The notes: generated by a model from the letters alone, not told the origin. DNA of 64,000 nucleotides from Fulvimarina sp. (GCA_002700095.1 PACL01000007.1:1-64000), one strand, 5' to 3'; positions 16,915 to 26,251 are shown, numbered from the stretch's first letter. Translations and numbers: made by a program.

Positions 16915-17841
16915 ATGTTCGCGGACTATTCCTGGAGCGAGCTCGGATCGATCTTCGCCATGCAGGGCTTTGCCGGCCTGGTGCTGTTCTCGGTCTTCGT
17001 CCTGATGGCGCTCGGCCTGGCGATCATCTTCGGCCAGATGGGCGTCATCAACATGGCCCATGGCGAGTTCATGATCCTCGGCGCCTATGTGACGTATCTG
17101 ACGACCAACGTCGTCGAGGCCGTCGTGCCGGGCCTGATGCCGGTCTCCTTCTTCGTCGCCATGGTCCTCGCCTTCTTCGCCGCCGGCGCGCTCGGCATGC
17201 TGGTCGAGATGGGCATGATCCGGTTCCTCTACAAACGCCCGCTCGACACGCTGCTCGCCACCTGGGGCCTGTCGCTGATCCTGCAGCAGACCTACCGGAC
17301 GATCTTCGGCGCCCGCGAGGTGGGCGTGACGCTACCCGACTGGATGATGGGCTCGCTGCCCCTCACCGACATCATCGAGATCCCGATCAACGGCCTGATC
17401 GTCATGGCGATCACCCTGGCGATCACCCTCGCCGTCGCCTTCATCATGTTCCGCTCGCGCTTCGGGGCGCAGGTCCGCGCCGTGGTGCAGAACCGGGCGA
17501 TGGCCGGCGCCGTCGGCATCGACACCGAGCGGGTCGACCGCCTGACCTTCGGCCTCGGCTGCGGCATTGCCGGGATCGCCGGCTCAGCCTTCACCATGAT
17601 CGGCTCGACCGGGCCGAGCTCCGGCCAGCTCTACATCGTCGACACCTTCCTCGTCGTCGTCTTCGGCGGCGCGACCAGCCTGATCGGCACGGTCGCCTCG
17701 GCCTTCACCATCTCCCAGGCCCAGTCGACGATGGAGTTCTTCCTCTCCGGTTCGATGGCCAAGGTGCTCACGCTCCTGACTGTGGTCGGCATCCTGATGC
17801 TGCGCCCGCAGGGCCTCTTCGTCCTCAAAGTCCGTCGCTGA
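16915..17841 (+). CDS. urtB: Urea/amide ABC transporter permease UrtB
   Basis: A 308-residue inner-membrane permease of the LivH type with about eight hydrophobic segments. It contains the conserved IIFGQMGVINMAHGEFMILGAY near residues 37-58 and a cytoplasmic coupling stretch AVVQNRAMAGAVGID. The ATG at 16915 has GGGAG upstream; the longer frame to 16573 overlaps urtA and is spurious. It works with UrtC, D and E. Confidence 0.92.
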   Translation: MFADYSWSELGSIFAMQGFAGLVLFSVFVLMALGLAIIFGQMGVINMAHGEFMILGAYVTYLTTNVVEAVVPGLMPVSFFVAMVLAFFAAGALGMLVEMGMIRFLYKRPLDTLLATWGLSLILQQTYRTIFGAREVGVTLPDWMMGSLPLTDIIEIPINGLIVMAITLAITLAVAFIMFRSRFGAQVRAVVQNRAMAGAVGIDTERVDRLTFGLGCGIAGIAGSAFTMIGSTGPSSGQLYIVDTFLVVVFGGATSLIGTVASAFTISQAQSTMEFFLSGSMAKVLTLLTVVGILMLRPQGLFVLKVRR

Positions 17842-17850
17842 GGAGCCGTC

Positions 17851-18987
17851 ATGACAGCCTTTCTCAACTCCCCGAAAAAGACCGAGCTGATCGGCTTCGT
17901 CCTCCTCGCCGCGGTCATCCTGCTGGTGCTGCCGGGGATCACCGACGCCTTCCGGCTGAACATGGTCGGGAAATACCTGACCTATGCCTTCGTCGCCGTC
18001 GGCCTCGTCCTGTGCTGGGGCTCGGCCGGCATCCTCTCCCTCGGCCAGGGCATTTTCTTCGGCCTCGGCGGCTACTGCATGGCGATGTTCCTGAAGCTCG
18101 AGGCCTCGACGCCGGAGGCCACCAGCATCCAGTCGACGCCCGGCATCCCGGACTTCATGGACTGGAACCAGATCACCGCCCTGCCGGCCTTCTGGGAGCC
18201 GTTCCACTCCTTCGCCTTCACGATTCTCGCCGTGGTCGCAGTCCCCGCGATCCTCGCCTTCGTCATCGGCTTTGCGATGTTCACCCGGCGGGTCGGCGGC
18301 GTCTATTTCGCCATCATCACCCAGGCGATCGCCGCGATCCTGACGATCCTCATCATCGGCCAGCAGGGCTATACCGGCGGCGTCAACGGCATCACCGACC
18401 TTCGCACCCTCAACGGCTGGGACATCCGCACGGATAGCGCCAAGACGATCCTCTATTTCGTCAACGCCGCCCTCCTCCTCGGCGTCATCGGTCTGTCGAT
18501 GGCGGTGCGCTCCTCCAAGCTCGGCCGCATCCTCGTCGCGCTGCGCGACAAGGAGGACCGCGTCCGCTTCTCCGGCTACGACGTCGCCGCCTTCAAGATC
18601 TTCGTCTTCTGCTTCGCCGCGGCGATCTCCGGCATCGGCGGGGCGATGTTCACCCTCCAGGTCGGCTTCATGTCCCCCACCTTCGTCGGCATCGTGCCGT
18701 CGATCGAGATGGTGATCTTCTGCGCCGTCGGCGGCCGGCATTCGCTGATCGGCGCGGTCTACGGCACGCTGCTGGTCAATTTCGGCAAGACCACCTTTTC
18801 CGAGAGCTTCCCGGAACTCTGGCTGTTCGCCATGGGCGGGCTGTTCATCGCCGTCGTCATGGCGTTCCCGAACGGACTTGCCGGTCTCTACAAGTCCCAT
18901 GCCGAGCCCCTGCTGGAGCGCTTTTTTGCCAAGGCCGGCGAGCGCCGCGTCGGCTCCGCCGAGGCCCCCGCCCCGATTGCCGAGTGA
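17851..18987 (+). CDS. urtC: Urea/amide ABC transporter permease UrtC
   Basis: A 378-residue LivM-type permease with about ten hydrophobic segments. It shows CWGSAGILSLGQGIFFGLGGYCMAM near residues 51-75 and the coupling region ALRDKEDRVRFSGYD. An AGGAG site precedes the ATG by six bases, and the gap from urtB is nine bases. It is the second half of the membrane channel of this importer. Confidence 0.92.
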   Translation: MTAFLNSPKKTELIGFVLLAAVILLVLPGITDAFRLNMVGKYLTYAFVAVGLVLCWGSAGILSLGQGIFFGLGGYCMAMFLKLEASTPEATSIQSTPGIPDFMDWNQITALPAFWEPFHSFAFTILAVVAVPAILAFVIGFAMFTRRVGGVYFAIITQAIAAILTILIIGQQGYTGGVNGITDLRTLNGWDIRTDSAKTILYFVNAALLLGVIGLSMAVRSSKLGRILVALRDKEDRVRFSGYDVAAFKIFVFCFAAAISGIGGAMFTLQVGFMSPTFVGIVPSIEMVIFCAVGGRHSLIGAVYGTLLVNFGKTTFSESFPELWLFAMGGLFIAVVMAFPNGLAGLYKSHAEPLLERFFAKAGERRVGSAEAPAPIAE

Positions 18988-18997
18988 GGACACGACC

Positions 18998-19744
18998 ATG
19001 AGCACGCCGACCGACTTCCTCCTCGCCGTCGAAGCCCTGACCGTCTCCTTCGACGGGTTCAAGGCGGTGGACGACCTCTCCTTCTACGTCGATCCCGGCG
19101 AGATCCGGGTGATCATCGGCCCGAACGGCGCCGGCAAGACCACCGCCCTCGACCTGATCTGCGGCAAGACCAGAGCCACTTCCGGCTCGATCAAGTTCCG
19201 CGGCAAGGAACTGACGGAGATGAAGGAGCACCAGATCGTCCATGCGGGGGTGGGGCGGAAATTCCAGAACCCGACGATCTACGAGGACCTGTCGGTCTTC
19301 GAGAACCTCGAAGTCTCCTTCCCGCGCGGCCGCAGCGTCTTCGGGGCGCTGGCCTTCAAGCGCGACGCCGAGGTCCGCGAGAGGATCGCCGAAATCGCCG
19401 AGATGATCTTCCTCGAAAATCATCTGGACGAGCGGGCAGAATATCTCAGCCACGGCCAGAAGCAGTGGCTGGAGATCGGCATGCTGCTGATCCAGGACCC
19501 CGAACTCCTGATGCTCGACGAGCCCGTCGCCGGCATGAGCGTTTCGGAGCGCATCAAGACCGCCGAACTCCTCCACCGGATCATCGAGGGCCGCTCGGTC
19601 ATCGTGATCGAGCACGACATGAAGTTCGTCGAGGACATCGCCCACAAGGTCACGGTGCTGCACCAGGGCAAGGTGATCTCCGAGGGGCCAATGGCTCACG
19701 TTCAGGCCGACCCGAAGGTCGTCGAAGTCTATCTCGGTCATTGA
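18998..19744 (+). CDS. urtD: Urea/amide ABC transporter ATP-binding protein UrtD
   Basis: A 248-residue LivG-type ATPase. The Walker A motif is GPNGAGKTT (about 42-50), the signature-like motif is LSHGQKQWLEIGM, and Walker B is LLMLDEPVAGMS. The His-Gly signature in place of Ser-Gly is usual in UrtD. The start at 18998 was chosen over an upstream in-frame ATG at 18878 that lies inside urtC. Confidence 0.92.
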   Translation: MSTPTDFLLAVEALTVSFDGFKAVDDLSFYVDPGEIRVIIGPNGAGKTTALDLICGKTRATSGSIKFRGKELTEMKEHQIVHAGVGRKFQNPTIYEDLSVFENLEVSFPRGRSVFGALAFKRDAEVRERIAEIAEMIFLENHLDERAEYLSHGQKQWLEIGMLLIQDPELLMLDEPVAGMSVSERIKTAELLHRIIEGRSVIVIEHDMKFVEDIAHKVTVLHQGKVISEGPMAHVQADPKVVEVYLGH

Positions 19745-19754
19745 GGAGCAGGTG

Positions 19755-20444
19755 ATGCTGAACGTTTCCGGTCTCCACGTCGCCTATGGCTCGAGCGAGG
19801 TCCTGCACGGGCTGAACTTCACCGTCGCACCCGGCGAGATCGTCGCCATCATGGGCCGCAACGGCATGGGCAAGACCACGCTGATGAAGTCGCTGATGGG
19901 TCTGGTGCCGACGAAGTCGGGCAAGGTCACCGTCGACGGCGCCGACATCACCGGCGCCAAGAGCCACGAGCGGGTGAAGGGTGGCGTCGGCTACGTGCCG
20001 CAAGGGCGGATGATCTTCTCGACCATGACGGTGCGCGAGAACATCGAGACCGGGCTCACCGTCACCGGCGAAACGTCGGTGCCTGGCGACATCTACGAGC
20101 TGTTCCCCGTCCTTCTCGAAATGAAGAAGCGGCGTGGCGGCAACCTCTCCGGCGGCCAGCAGCAGCAGCTCGCGGTTGCAAGGGCCCTCGCCTCGCGGCC
20201 GAAGGTGCTGCTGCTCGACGAGCCGACCGAGGGCATCCAGCCCTCGATCATCCGGGACATGGCCCGCACCCTGAAGAAGATCCGCGACGAGAAGGGCCTG
20301 TCCATCGTCGTCTCGGAACAGGTCCTGTCCTTCGCCCTCGACATCGCCGACCGGGTTCTCGTCCTCGAGAATGGCGACCTCGTCCATGACGAGCCGATCG
20401 CCGATGTGGACGAGGCGAGGGTCGCGAAGTTCCTGTCGGTCTGA
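19755..20444 (+). CDS. urtE: Urea/amide ABC transporter ATP-binding protein UrtE
   Basis: A 229-residue LivF-type ATPase with Walker A GRNGMGKTT (about 36-44), signature LSGGQQQQLAVARAL and Walker B VLLLDEPTEGIQPS. AGGAG lies six bases before the ATG at 19755; a GTG one codon earlier is too close to that site. It is the last of the five importer genes, followed after 90 bases by formamidase. Confidence 0.92.
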   Translation: MLNVSGLHVAYGSSEVLHGLNFTVAPGEIVAIMGRNGMGKTTLMKSLMGLVPTKSGKVTVDGADITGAKSHERVKGGVGYVPQGRMIFSTMTVRENIETGLTVTGETSVPGDIYELFPVLLEMKKRRGGNLSGGQQQQLAVARALASRPKVLLLDEPTEGIQPSIIRDMARTLKKIRDEKGLSIVVSEQVLSFALDIADRVLVLENGDLVHDEPIADVDEARVAKFLSV

Positions 20445-20534
20445 GCCCTCCTCAGCCCGGCCAATCAACGAGCCGAACGGAACGACAAAGGCTCGACACC
20501 CATCCAGGAAGCCCAGCCGAAGGAGTGAAACGGC

Positions 20535-21764
20535 ATGACCGATACGCTGATCAAGGTCGACCTCTCGCAGTCCCCCCACGCCAACGAGATGGTTCACAAT
20601 CGCTGGCACCCTGACATTCCCATGGCCTGCTGGGTCAATCCCGGCGACGACTTCAAGGTCGAGACCCACGACTGGACCGGCGGCCAGATCAAGAACGACG
20701 ACGACGCCTCAGACGTGCGCGACGTCGAGCTCGAGCAGGTCCACTACCTCTCCGGCCCGATCGGCGTGAAGGGCGCCGAGCCCGGCGATCTCCTGGTCGT
20801 CGACATCCTCGACATCGGCGCCTTCGAGGAGAGCCTCTGGGGCTTCAACGGCTTCTTCTCGCTGAAGAACGGCGGCGGCTTCCTCGACCAGCATTTTCCG
20901 TCGGCGCAGAAGTCGATCTGGGACTTCGAGGGCATGTTCACCAAGTCCCGCCACGTGCCGGGCGTGCGCTACGCCGGGCTGATCCATCCCGGCCTGATCG
21001 GCTGCCTGCCGGATCGCAAGATGCTGGATGCGTGGAACACCCGCGAGAAGGCGCTGTTCGACACTGATCCCGAGCGCGTGCCGACGCTGGCGGCGCTGCC
21101 CAACACCCAGTCGGCCCACATGGGCAAGCTGAAGGGCGAGGAGAAGATGAAGGCGGCGGCCGAGGGCGCCCGCACCGTGCCGCCCCGGGAACATGGCGGC
21201 AACTGCGACATCAAGGACCTGTCGCGCGGCTCCAAGGTCTATTTCCCGGTCTATGTGGACGGCGCCGGCCTTTCCATGGGCGACCTGCATTTCAGCCAGG
21301 GCGACGGCGAGATCACCTTCTGCGGCGCCATCGAGATGGCCGGCTGGCTGCACATCAAGGTCTCGCTGATCAAGGACGGCATGGCGAAATACGGCATCAA
21401 GAACCCGATCTTCCGGCCCTCCCCCATCGCGCCGAAATACGACGACTACCTGATCTTCGAGGGCATCTCGGTCGACGAGGCCGGCAAGCAGCACTTCCTC
21501 GACGTTCATGTCGCCTACCGCCAGGCCTGCCTCAACGCCATCGAGTATCTGAAGAAGTTCGGCTATTCCGGCGCCCAGGCCTATTCGATCCTCGGCACCG
21601 CCCCGGTGCAGGGCCACATCTCCGGCGTCGTCGACGTGCCGAATGCCTGTGCCACGCTGTGGCTGCCGACCGACGTCTTCGAATTCGACATCATGCCCGG
21701 CAATGACGGTCCGACGAAGTTCCTCGACGGATCGGTCGACATGCCGATCGCCGAGGATCTCTGA
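20535..21764 (+). CDS. fmdA: Formamidase (acetamidase/formamidase family)
   Basis: A 409-residue cytoplasmic amidohydrolase of the FmdA/AmdA family. It hydrolyses formamide and some short aliphatic amides to the acid and ammonia. Conserved blocks include VHYLSGPIGVKGAEPGDLL near 76-95, REHGGNCDIKDLSRG near 219-233 and VYVDGAGLSMGDLHFSQGDGE near 239-259. Length is normal for the family. GAAGGAG precedes the ATG. Its position directly after a Urt-type importer mirrors fmd operons in which an amide porter feeds formamidase. It could also act on formamide made from cyanide by other enzymes. Confidence 0.93.
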   Translation: MTDTLIKVDLSQSPHANEMVHNRWHPDIPMACWVNPGDDFKVETHDWTGGQIKNDDDASDVRDVELEQVHYLSGPIGVKGAEPGDLLVVDILDIGAFEESLWGFNGFFSLKNGGGFLDQHFPSAQKSIWDFEGMFTKSRHVPGVRYAGLIHPGLIGCLPDRKMLDAWNTREKALFDTDPERVPTLAALPNTQSAHMGKLKGEEKMKAAAEGARTVPPREHGGNCDIKDLSRGSKVYFPVYVDGAGLSMGDLHFSQGDGEITFCGAIEMAGWLHIKVSLIKDGMAKYGIKNPIFRPSPIAPKYDDYLIFEGISVDEAGKQHFLDVHVAYRQACLNAIEYLKKFGYSGAQAYSILGTAPVQGHISGVVDVPNACATLWLPTDVFEFDIMPGNDGPTKFLDGSVDMPIAEDL

Positions 21765-21768
21765 GGCC

Positions 21769-22107
21769 ATGCCCTTCTACGACTATGCCTGTGCCGACTG
21801 CGGCACCTTCACGAGCCTGCGCCCGATGGCGCAGGCGGCGGACCCGTGTGCCTGCCCGCAATGCGGCGAGAGCGCCCGCCGGGTGATCCTCACCGCGCCG
21901 CGCCTCGCGACGATGGATGCCGGGCGCCGCTCGGCCTTCGCCACCAACGAGCGCAGCGCCAACGCGCCGAAGCTCGCCTCGCAGGGCCATGGCCACGGTG
22001 CGGGCTGCGTCTGCTGCTCGCCATCGCGCCCGAAGGCGGGAGCGGCCCTTGCAGCCGGGGCGGCCAAGACCTTTCCCGGCAAGCGGCCCTGGATGATCAG
22101 CCACTGA
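21769..22107 (+). CDS. fmdB: FmdB-type zinc-ribbon protein
   Basis: A 112-residue protein with an N-terminal zinc ribbon: MPFYDYACADCG gives Cys8 and Cys11, and DPCACPQCG gives Cys29 and Cys32. A C-terminal tail is rich in His, Gly and Cys (GHGHGAGCVCC). FmdB proteins are found next to formamidase genes and are proposed regulators, though their mechanism is not settled. It starts four bases after the fmdA stop, so the two are coupled. Confidence 0.88.
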   Translation: MPFYDYACADCGTFTSLRPMAQAADPCACPQCGESARRVILTAPRLATMDAGRRSAFATNERSANAPKLASQGHGHGAGCVCCSPSRPKAGAALAAGAAKTFPGKRPWMISH

Positions 22108-22126
22108 CGAGTTGTCGCCGAAATCA

Positions 22127-22161
22127 GCCGGGACGGGCCTCCGCGGGCAGGCCGTCCCGGC
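22127..22161. terminator. Bidirectional terminator hairpin between fmdB and the ThDP enzyme
   Basis: Bases 22127-22140 pair with 22149-22161 in a 13-bp GC-rich stem with one bulged G and an eight-base loop. It sits in the 69-bp gap between convergent stops at 22107 and 22177, exactly where a shared terminator is expected. Confidence 0.7.
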
Positions 22162-22176
22162 AGGACCGGCGACGGT

Positions 22177-23844
22177 CTACGCCTTCGAAGCGAGCGCCGC
22201 CTCGCGCATCTGAGTGAGGGTCTGGCGAGGGGTGAGCGCTTCCGGCGAGATCACGAGGTCGAGCACCGCGCCGGTCTTGGAGGCGCGCGCCCGCTCGAAG
22301 GCGGCGGGAAAGTCCGCCGTCCGCTCCACCCGCTCGCCGTGGAAGCCGTAGGCCGCCGCCAGCATCGAAAAGTCCGGGCTCGCCATGTCGGTGCCTAGGA
22401 CCCGCTCCGGATAATGGCGCTCCTGATGGGCACGGATGGTGCCGTAGATGCCGTTGTTGAGGATGAGGATGATCGGCTGGGCACCCGCCTGCGCCGCCGT
22501 CGCGAGTTCTTGGCAGGTCATCTGGAAGTCGCCGTCGCCGGCAAAGCAGACGACGCAGCGCTGCGGGTCCGCCACCTTGGCGGCGATCGCCGCCGGCACG
22601 CCGTAGCCCATGGCGCCGGACTGCGGCGCCAGAAGCCGTGCCTCCGGTCCGAACCGGAAGAACTTGTTCGGCCAGACCGCGAAATTGCCGGCGCCGTTGG
22701 TCAGGATGACGTTGTCGGGCAGCACCTCGCGCAGATGCGCCGTCACCTTGCCCATGTCCACCGGCGACGGCAGGTCCGGCAGGTCGAAGCCGGCATCGTA
22801 GGCGGCCCGGCCCTTCGCCCGCCACTCGTGCCAGCCGCCGGTGACCGGCTCCATCTCGCCGAGCGCCGCGGCGAAGGCATTGGGACCGGCATGGATGCCG
22901 AGTGCCGGGCTGAGGACCTTGCCGATCTCGCGGTCGGAACCGTGGACGTGGATGATCGCCTGCCTCGCCTGCGGGATGTCGAACAGCGTGTAGCCGTCGG
23001 TGGAGTTCTCGCCGAACCGGTTGTTGATGGCGAGGATCACGTCGGCCTCGCGGATCAGCCCCTTCACCGACGCCACCATGCCGACGCCGGCCTCGCCGCA
23101 GAAGGTCGGCGAATGGTTGTCGTACTGGTCCTGGTAGCGGAACACCGAGACGACCGGGATGTCCGAGGCTTCCGCGAAGGTCTGGATCGCGGCCATCGCC
23201 CCGGCCCGCCAGTTGCAGCCGCCATAGAGGATCAGCGGGCGTTTTGCGGCCGCCAGCATCTCGCGCAGCCGGGCCATGGCACCGGCCTGCGGCGCCGGCT
23301 CGAAGATCTCGGCCGGACCGGCGAGCGGCGCGGCGTCGGTGAGGCTCGTCAGCATGTCCTCGGGCAGCGCGATCACCACCGGCCCGGGGCGGCCGGTCAC
23401 CGCCAGCGTCCAGGCCCGCGCGACGATCTCCGGGATGCGCTCGACCTGGTCGATCTCGGTGGCCCATTTCGCCATGGTGCCGAACACGGCCCGGTAGTCG
23501 AGCTCCTGAAAGGCCTCGCGGCCCTTCATGTCGGTCCCGACCTGACCAACGAAGAGCAGCATCGGCGCCGAATCCTGCATCGCCGTGTGGACGCCGATCG
23601 AAGCGTTGGTGGCGCCGGGACCCCGCGTGACGAAGGCGATCCCCGGCGTACTGGTCAACTTTCCATAGGCGGCCGCCATGAAGGCGGCCCCGCCCTCCTG
23701 CCGGCAGAGCACGTAGTCGAGCCGGCCTTTCGTGTCGTGCAGCGCGTCCAGCACGGCGAGATAGCTCTCGCCCGGCACGCCGAAGCTCTTCGTGGCGCCG
23801 AGCGCCATCAGGCATTCGACGAGGAGCTGTCCACCATTGCGCAT
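22177..23844 (-). CDS. Thiamine-diphosphate-dependent enzyme, acetolactate synthase large-subunit-like
   Basis: A 555-residue ThDP enzyme with the three domains of the acetohydroxyacid synthase/benzoylformate decarboxylase superfamily. The ThDP-activating Glu50 lies in CRQEGGAAFMA, and the Mg/ThDP motif starts at GDGDFQMTCQEL and ends about 28 residues later at LNNG. There is no regulatory small subunit next to it and no other ilv gene, so it is probably not the housekeeping acetolactate synthase. Possible roles include a carboligase or decarboxylase for a 2-oxo acid; glyoxylate carboligase would fit with glycolate from the apionate module, but no motif proves this. It stands alone between convergent and co-directional neighbours. 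Confidence 0.82.
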   Translation of the reverse strand: MRNGGQLLVECLMALGATKSFGVPGESYLAVLDALHDTKGRLDYVLCRQEGGAAFMAAAYGKLTSTPGIAFVTRGPGATNASIGVHTAMQDSAPMLLFVGQVGTDMKGREAFQELDYRAVFGTMAKWATEIDQVERIPEIVARAWTLAVTGRPGPVVIALPEDMLTSLTDAAPLAGPAEIFEPAPQAGAMARLREMLAAAKRPLILYGGCNWRAGAMAAIQTFAEASDIPVVSVFRYQDQYDNHSPTFCGEAGVGMVASVKGLIREADVILAINNRFGENSTDGYTLFDIPQARQAIIHVHGSDREIGKVLSPALGIHAGPNAFAAALGEMEPVTGGWHEWRAKGRAAYDAGFDLPDLPSPVDMGKVTAHLREVLPDNVILTNGAGNFAVWPNKFFRFGPEARLLAPQSGAMGYGVPAAIAAKVADPQRCVVCFAGDGDFQMTCQELATAAQAGAQPIILILNNGIYGTIRAHQERHYPERVLGTDMASPDFSMLAAAYGFHGERVERTADFPAAFERARASKTGAVLDLVISPEALTPRQTLTQMREAALASKA

Positions 23845-23983
23845 CGTACCTGAATCCTTCCCGGCCAGCCGCAGCCTCGGCGCCTCCCGCCGATTCGCTG
23901 CAAGCTGACATTGGCATCCTTCGCACGAAGCGTCTTCCCAGCGGCCTTCTTCCCACAGGCCGGTTTGCTGCGGGCCGCCGGAT

Positions 23984-25270
23984 TCAGCGCCCGGTCGCCG
24001 TCCTGAGCGAACCGGCGAAGGCCTGGCCGCTGCGGGAAAACTGCCGGCCCAGCCGGCGCCGGGCCTCGGGGTCGATGACGGCCACCGGCGCGGTCAAACC
24101 GGCCCCGATCGCCGAGCCGACGCCCTGCGCAGCCCCCAGTGCGGTGGCTCCGACGGTTTCAGCGAGCCCCGGATGCGATCCGGAAATGTCATCGCCCGCG
24201 GCGAGCCTTTCGCCGATCGCCGTCACCATCTCCGGGCTGTCCGCGAAGTTGATGTGGTTGAGACCGTCGGAACTCGTCGCCGCGCTCAGGTCGATGGCCG
24301 CGATGCCCCGCTGCAGCAGGGCCTTGCGCACGAAGGGTCGGGTGATGTCGATCGAGCCGAGCCGCTGGTCGCTTCCCGCGATCCGCCGGGAGACGTCGAG
24401 CGCCACGTCGTCGGTGGCGGTGAAGATGGTGATCCGGCGCGACGCCTCGCCGATCTGGTTCAGCTGGGTGACGAAGACGTCGACGTCGATATCCGGCGAA
24501 GCGAGGATGATGTTGGAGAGCTTCTTCGGCACGTGCCCGCCATTGCGGATGGCGAGCTGACGCACCGCCTCCATCGCCAGCCAACCGCCCATGGAGTGCG
24601 CGAGCAGCGTGACCTCCTCGACGTCCGGGCTGTCGGTGATCTGCTGGATCATCGTTTCCAGCGCGTCCCGGGAGTAATTGGCGCTGTCGCGATCGTAGAG
24701 ATAGTCGAAGACCGAGCCGCCCGACGGCCAGGTGAAGAGAACCGGAGCAGCCTCGATCGGAAGGTCGGTGCTGATCTGCGCGAAGCGCAGGATGGCGTCC
24801 TCATAGGTGTTGTTGAAGCCGTGGACGAAGATCAGCACCCGCTTCTTCGGGCCGGCGACGCGGTCGTACCAGGCGATGGCGCCCTTGAGGCCGAGCGGCT
24901 CGATCTTGTGCGCCACGAACTGTCTTGCCGGATCGCCGGGGTTCTGCGGCGGGTAGATTACCTCGCCCGGTTTGCGGACGCTGTCCGGCGGGACGGACAC
25001 GACGACGTTGTCGAACGACACCTCGCCGCCGCGGCGACCGTCGAAGACTTCGCCCGGCACCTTCGAGGGCGCCCGCGTCGTCGCCACCAGCATGTCGACG
25101 AGACGGGTTCCGGCGACGCGCTCCTTCACCGGCTCGAGGGTCGTGCGCGGCACGCCGGCGCAGCCGGAAACCGACACCGACGCCGCGAGTACGACGAGAG
25201 CCAGCGGCTTCGACGGGGCGAGGCCCACAAGACGGCGCCTGGGCGTCGGCGAGACGGCGGGCGTGCTCAT
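23984..25270 (-). CDS. Lipoprotein serine hydrolase, DUF900 alpha/beta-hydrolase family
   Basis: A 428-residue exported hydrolase. An N-terminal lipoprotein signal ends at a lipobox (SVSG before Cys, about residue 36). The hydrolase core has an oxyanion-type VHGFNNTYED and a nucleophile elbow AHSMGGW, with a later candidate His in GLNHINFAD. The C-terminal 70 residues are Ala/Gly-rich and less ordered. The gene starts in the last four bases of a TetR gene (ATGA at 25270-25267), so they form an operon. The substrate is unknown; members are annotated as esterase/lipase-like. It may act at the cell envelope. Confidence 0.82.
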   Translation of the reverse strand: MSTPAVSPTPRRRLVGLAPSKPLALVVLAASVSVSGCAGVPRTTLEPVKERVAGTRLVDMLVATTRAPSKVPGEVFDGRRGGEVSFDNVVVSVPPDSVRKPGEVIYPPQNPGDPARQFVAHKIEPLGLKGAIAWYDRVAGPKKRVLIFVHGFNNTYEDAILRFAQISTDLPIEAAPVLFTWPSGGSVFDYLYDRDSANYSRDALETMIQQITDSPDVEEVTLLAHSMGGWLAMEAVRQLAIRNGGHVPKKLSNIILASPDIDVDVFVTQLNQIGEASRRITIFTATDDVALDVSRRIAGSDQRLGSIDITRPFVRKALLQRGIAAIDLSAATSSDGLNHINFADSPEMVTAIGERLAAGDDISGSHPGLAETVGATALGAAQGVGSAIGAGLTAPVAVIDPEARRRLGRQFSRSGQAFAGSLRTATGR

Positions 25271-26031
25271 GATCGCCGGAAGGGCCTGGACGCCGCACCG
25301 GGCGTGGCTTTGACATTGCTCTCCGAGGCGCCCTCGGAAACAGGGCCGCGGTAGCCGACGCCGCGAAGGAACAGCTCCACGGCCGCCTGTCGCCTTTGCT
25401 CGGTATCGGCCGCGCAATCGACGAGACGCTGCGGCATCGAGACATAGGGGGCAGTGACGAGGCTGAGGAACAGGTCTGCCGAGAGCGAGGCATCCGGCAC
25501 GGCGATCTCGCCGAGGCGCGCGTGGTGGTCGAGCAGCATCGCAACCGCCCGCATCGAGCGCTGCCGGCCCTCCTCGTCCGCCAGTGCCGCGATCTCGGGA
25601 AATTCCGTGGCGCTCGCCATCACCCCGCGCTGGAGCGAAATCGTCTCCGGCTTGCGCAGCACCTCGACCATGTAGCGGCTGAGCGCATGCAGCTTGCCCG
25701 GCAGATCCTTGCAGCAGCCATCGCAGGACTGGTCCTCCGCCGCCTTCGACAGAGGCTCCAGCCAGTGGGCGATCCGCTCGCGCAGGACTTCGGCGAAGAG
25801 CCGGCGCTTGTCGATGAAGCGGGCATAGACCGTCGCCTTGCTGACACCGGCCTCCTCCGCCACCGCCTCCAGCGACGTCCCGTCGAAGCCCTTGGCGAGG
25901 AACAGCCGCGTCGCGGCCTCCATGATGTTGCGCTGGCGGCGGAGACCCTCTTCCCGGGTCGGCCGGCCGCCCTTCACATGTCCCGGACGCCCGGCGTCCG
26001 TCTGCGCAACAACCTGTTTCGGCAACGTCAT
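25267..26031 (-). CDS. TetR-family transcriptional regulator with a Cys-rich motif
   Basis: A 254-residue repressor-type regulator. The N-terminal TetR helix-turn-helix spans about 27-75 (MEAATRLFLAKGFDGTSLEAVAEEAGVSKATVYARF). The C-terminal ligand domain resembles the AcrR/YbiH-type fold. An unusual CDGCC cluster at about residues 102-106 could bind metal or sense thiols. It is coupled to the downstream lipoprotein hydrolase, which it probably controls along with itself. A long basic N-terminus precedes the HTH. Confidence 0.88.
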   Translation of the reverse strand: MTLPKQVVAQTDAGRPGHVKGGRPTREEGLRRQRNIMEAATRLFLAKGFDGTSLEAVAEEAGVSKATVYARFIDKRRLFAEVLRERIAHWLEPLSKAAEDQSCDGCCKDLPGKLHALSRYMVEVLRKPETISLQRGVMASATEFPEIAALADEEGRQRSMRAVAMLLDHHARLGEIAVPDASLSADLFLSLVTAPYVSMPQRLVDCAADTEQRRQAAVELFLRGVGYRGPVSEGASESNVKATPGAASRPFRRS

Positions 26032-26251
26032 CGTCCTTCCGAGCGAGGCGATACGCCGCCCCTCCCGAAGGGAACTAGACGATGTCGTTCAGTTTTGGCA
26101 GGGCCGCATTGCCAGGCGGGTAACGAATGGAAGGCAACCGTTGCATTTTCGCCATCCATCCACCGAAGGCCGGCGCGACGCCAGGCTGCGCCGGATGGCC
26201 ACGGCTAAAGCCCGCGGTGACCGGCGGCGGACGCCGCTCGGGCGCAGCGCC

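Noticed and set aside
15533-20444. Branched-chain amino acid (Liv) transporter
   Set aside because: The binding protein carries UrtA/FmdD-specific blocks, the UrtD signature is LSHGQ, and formamidase follows; an amino acid role is less likely.
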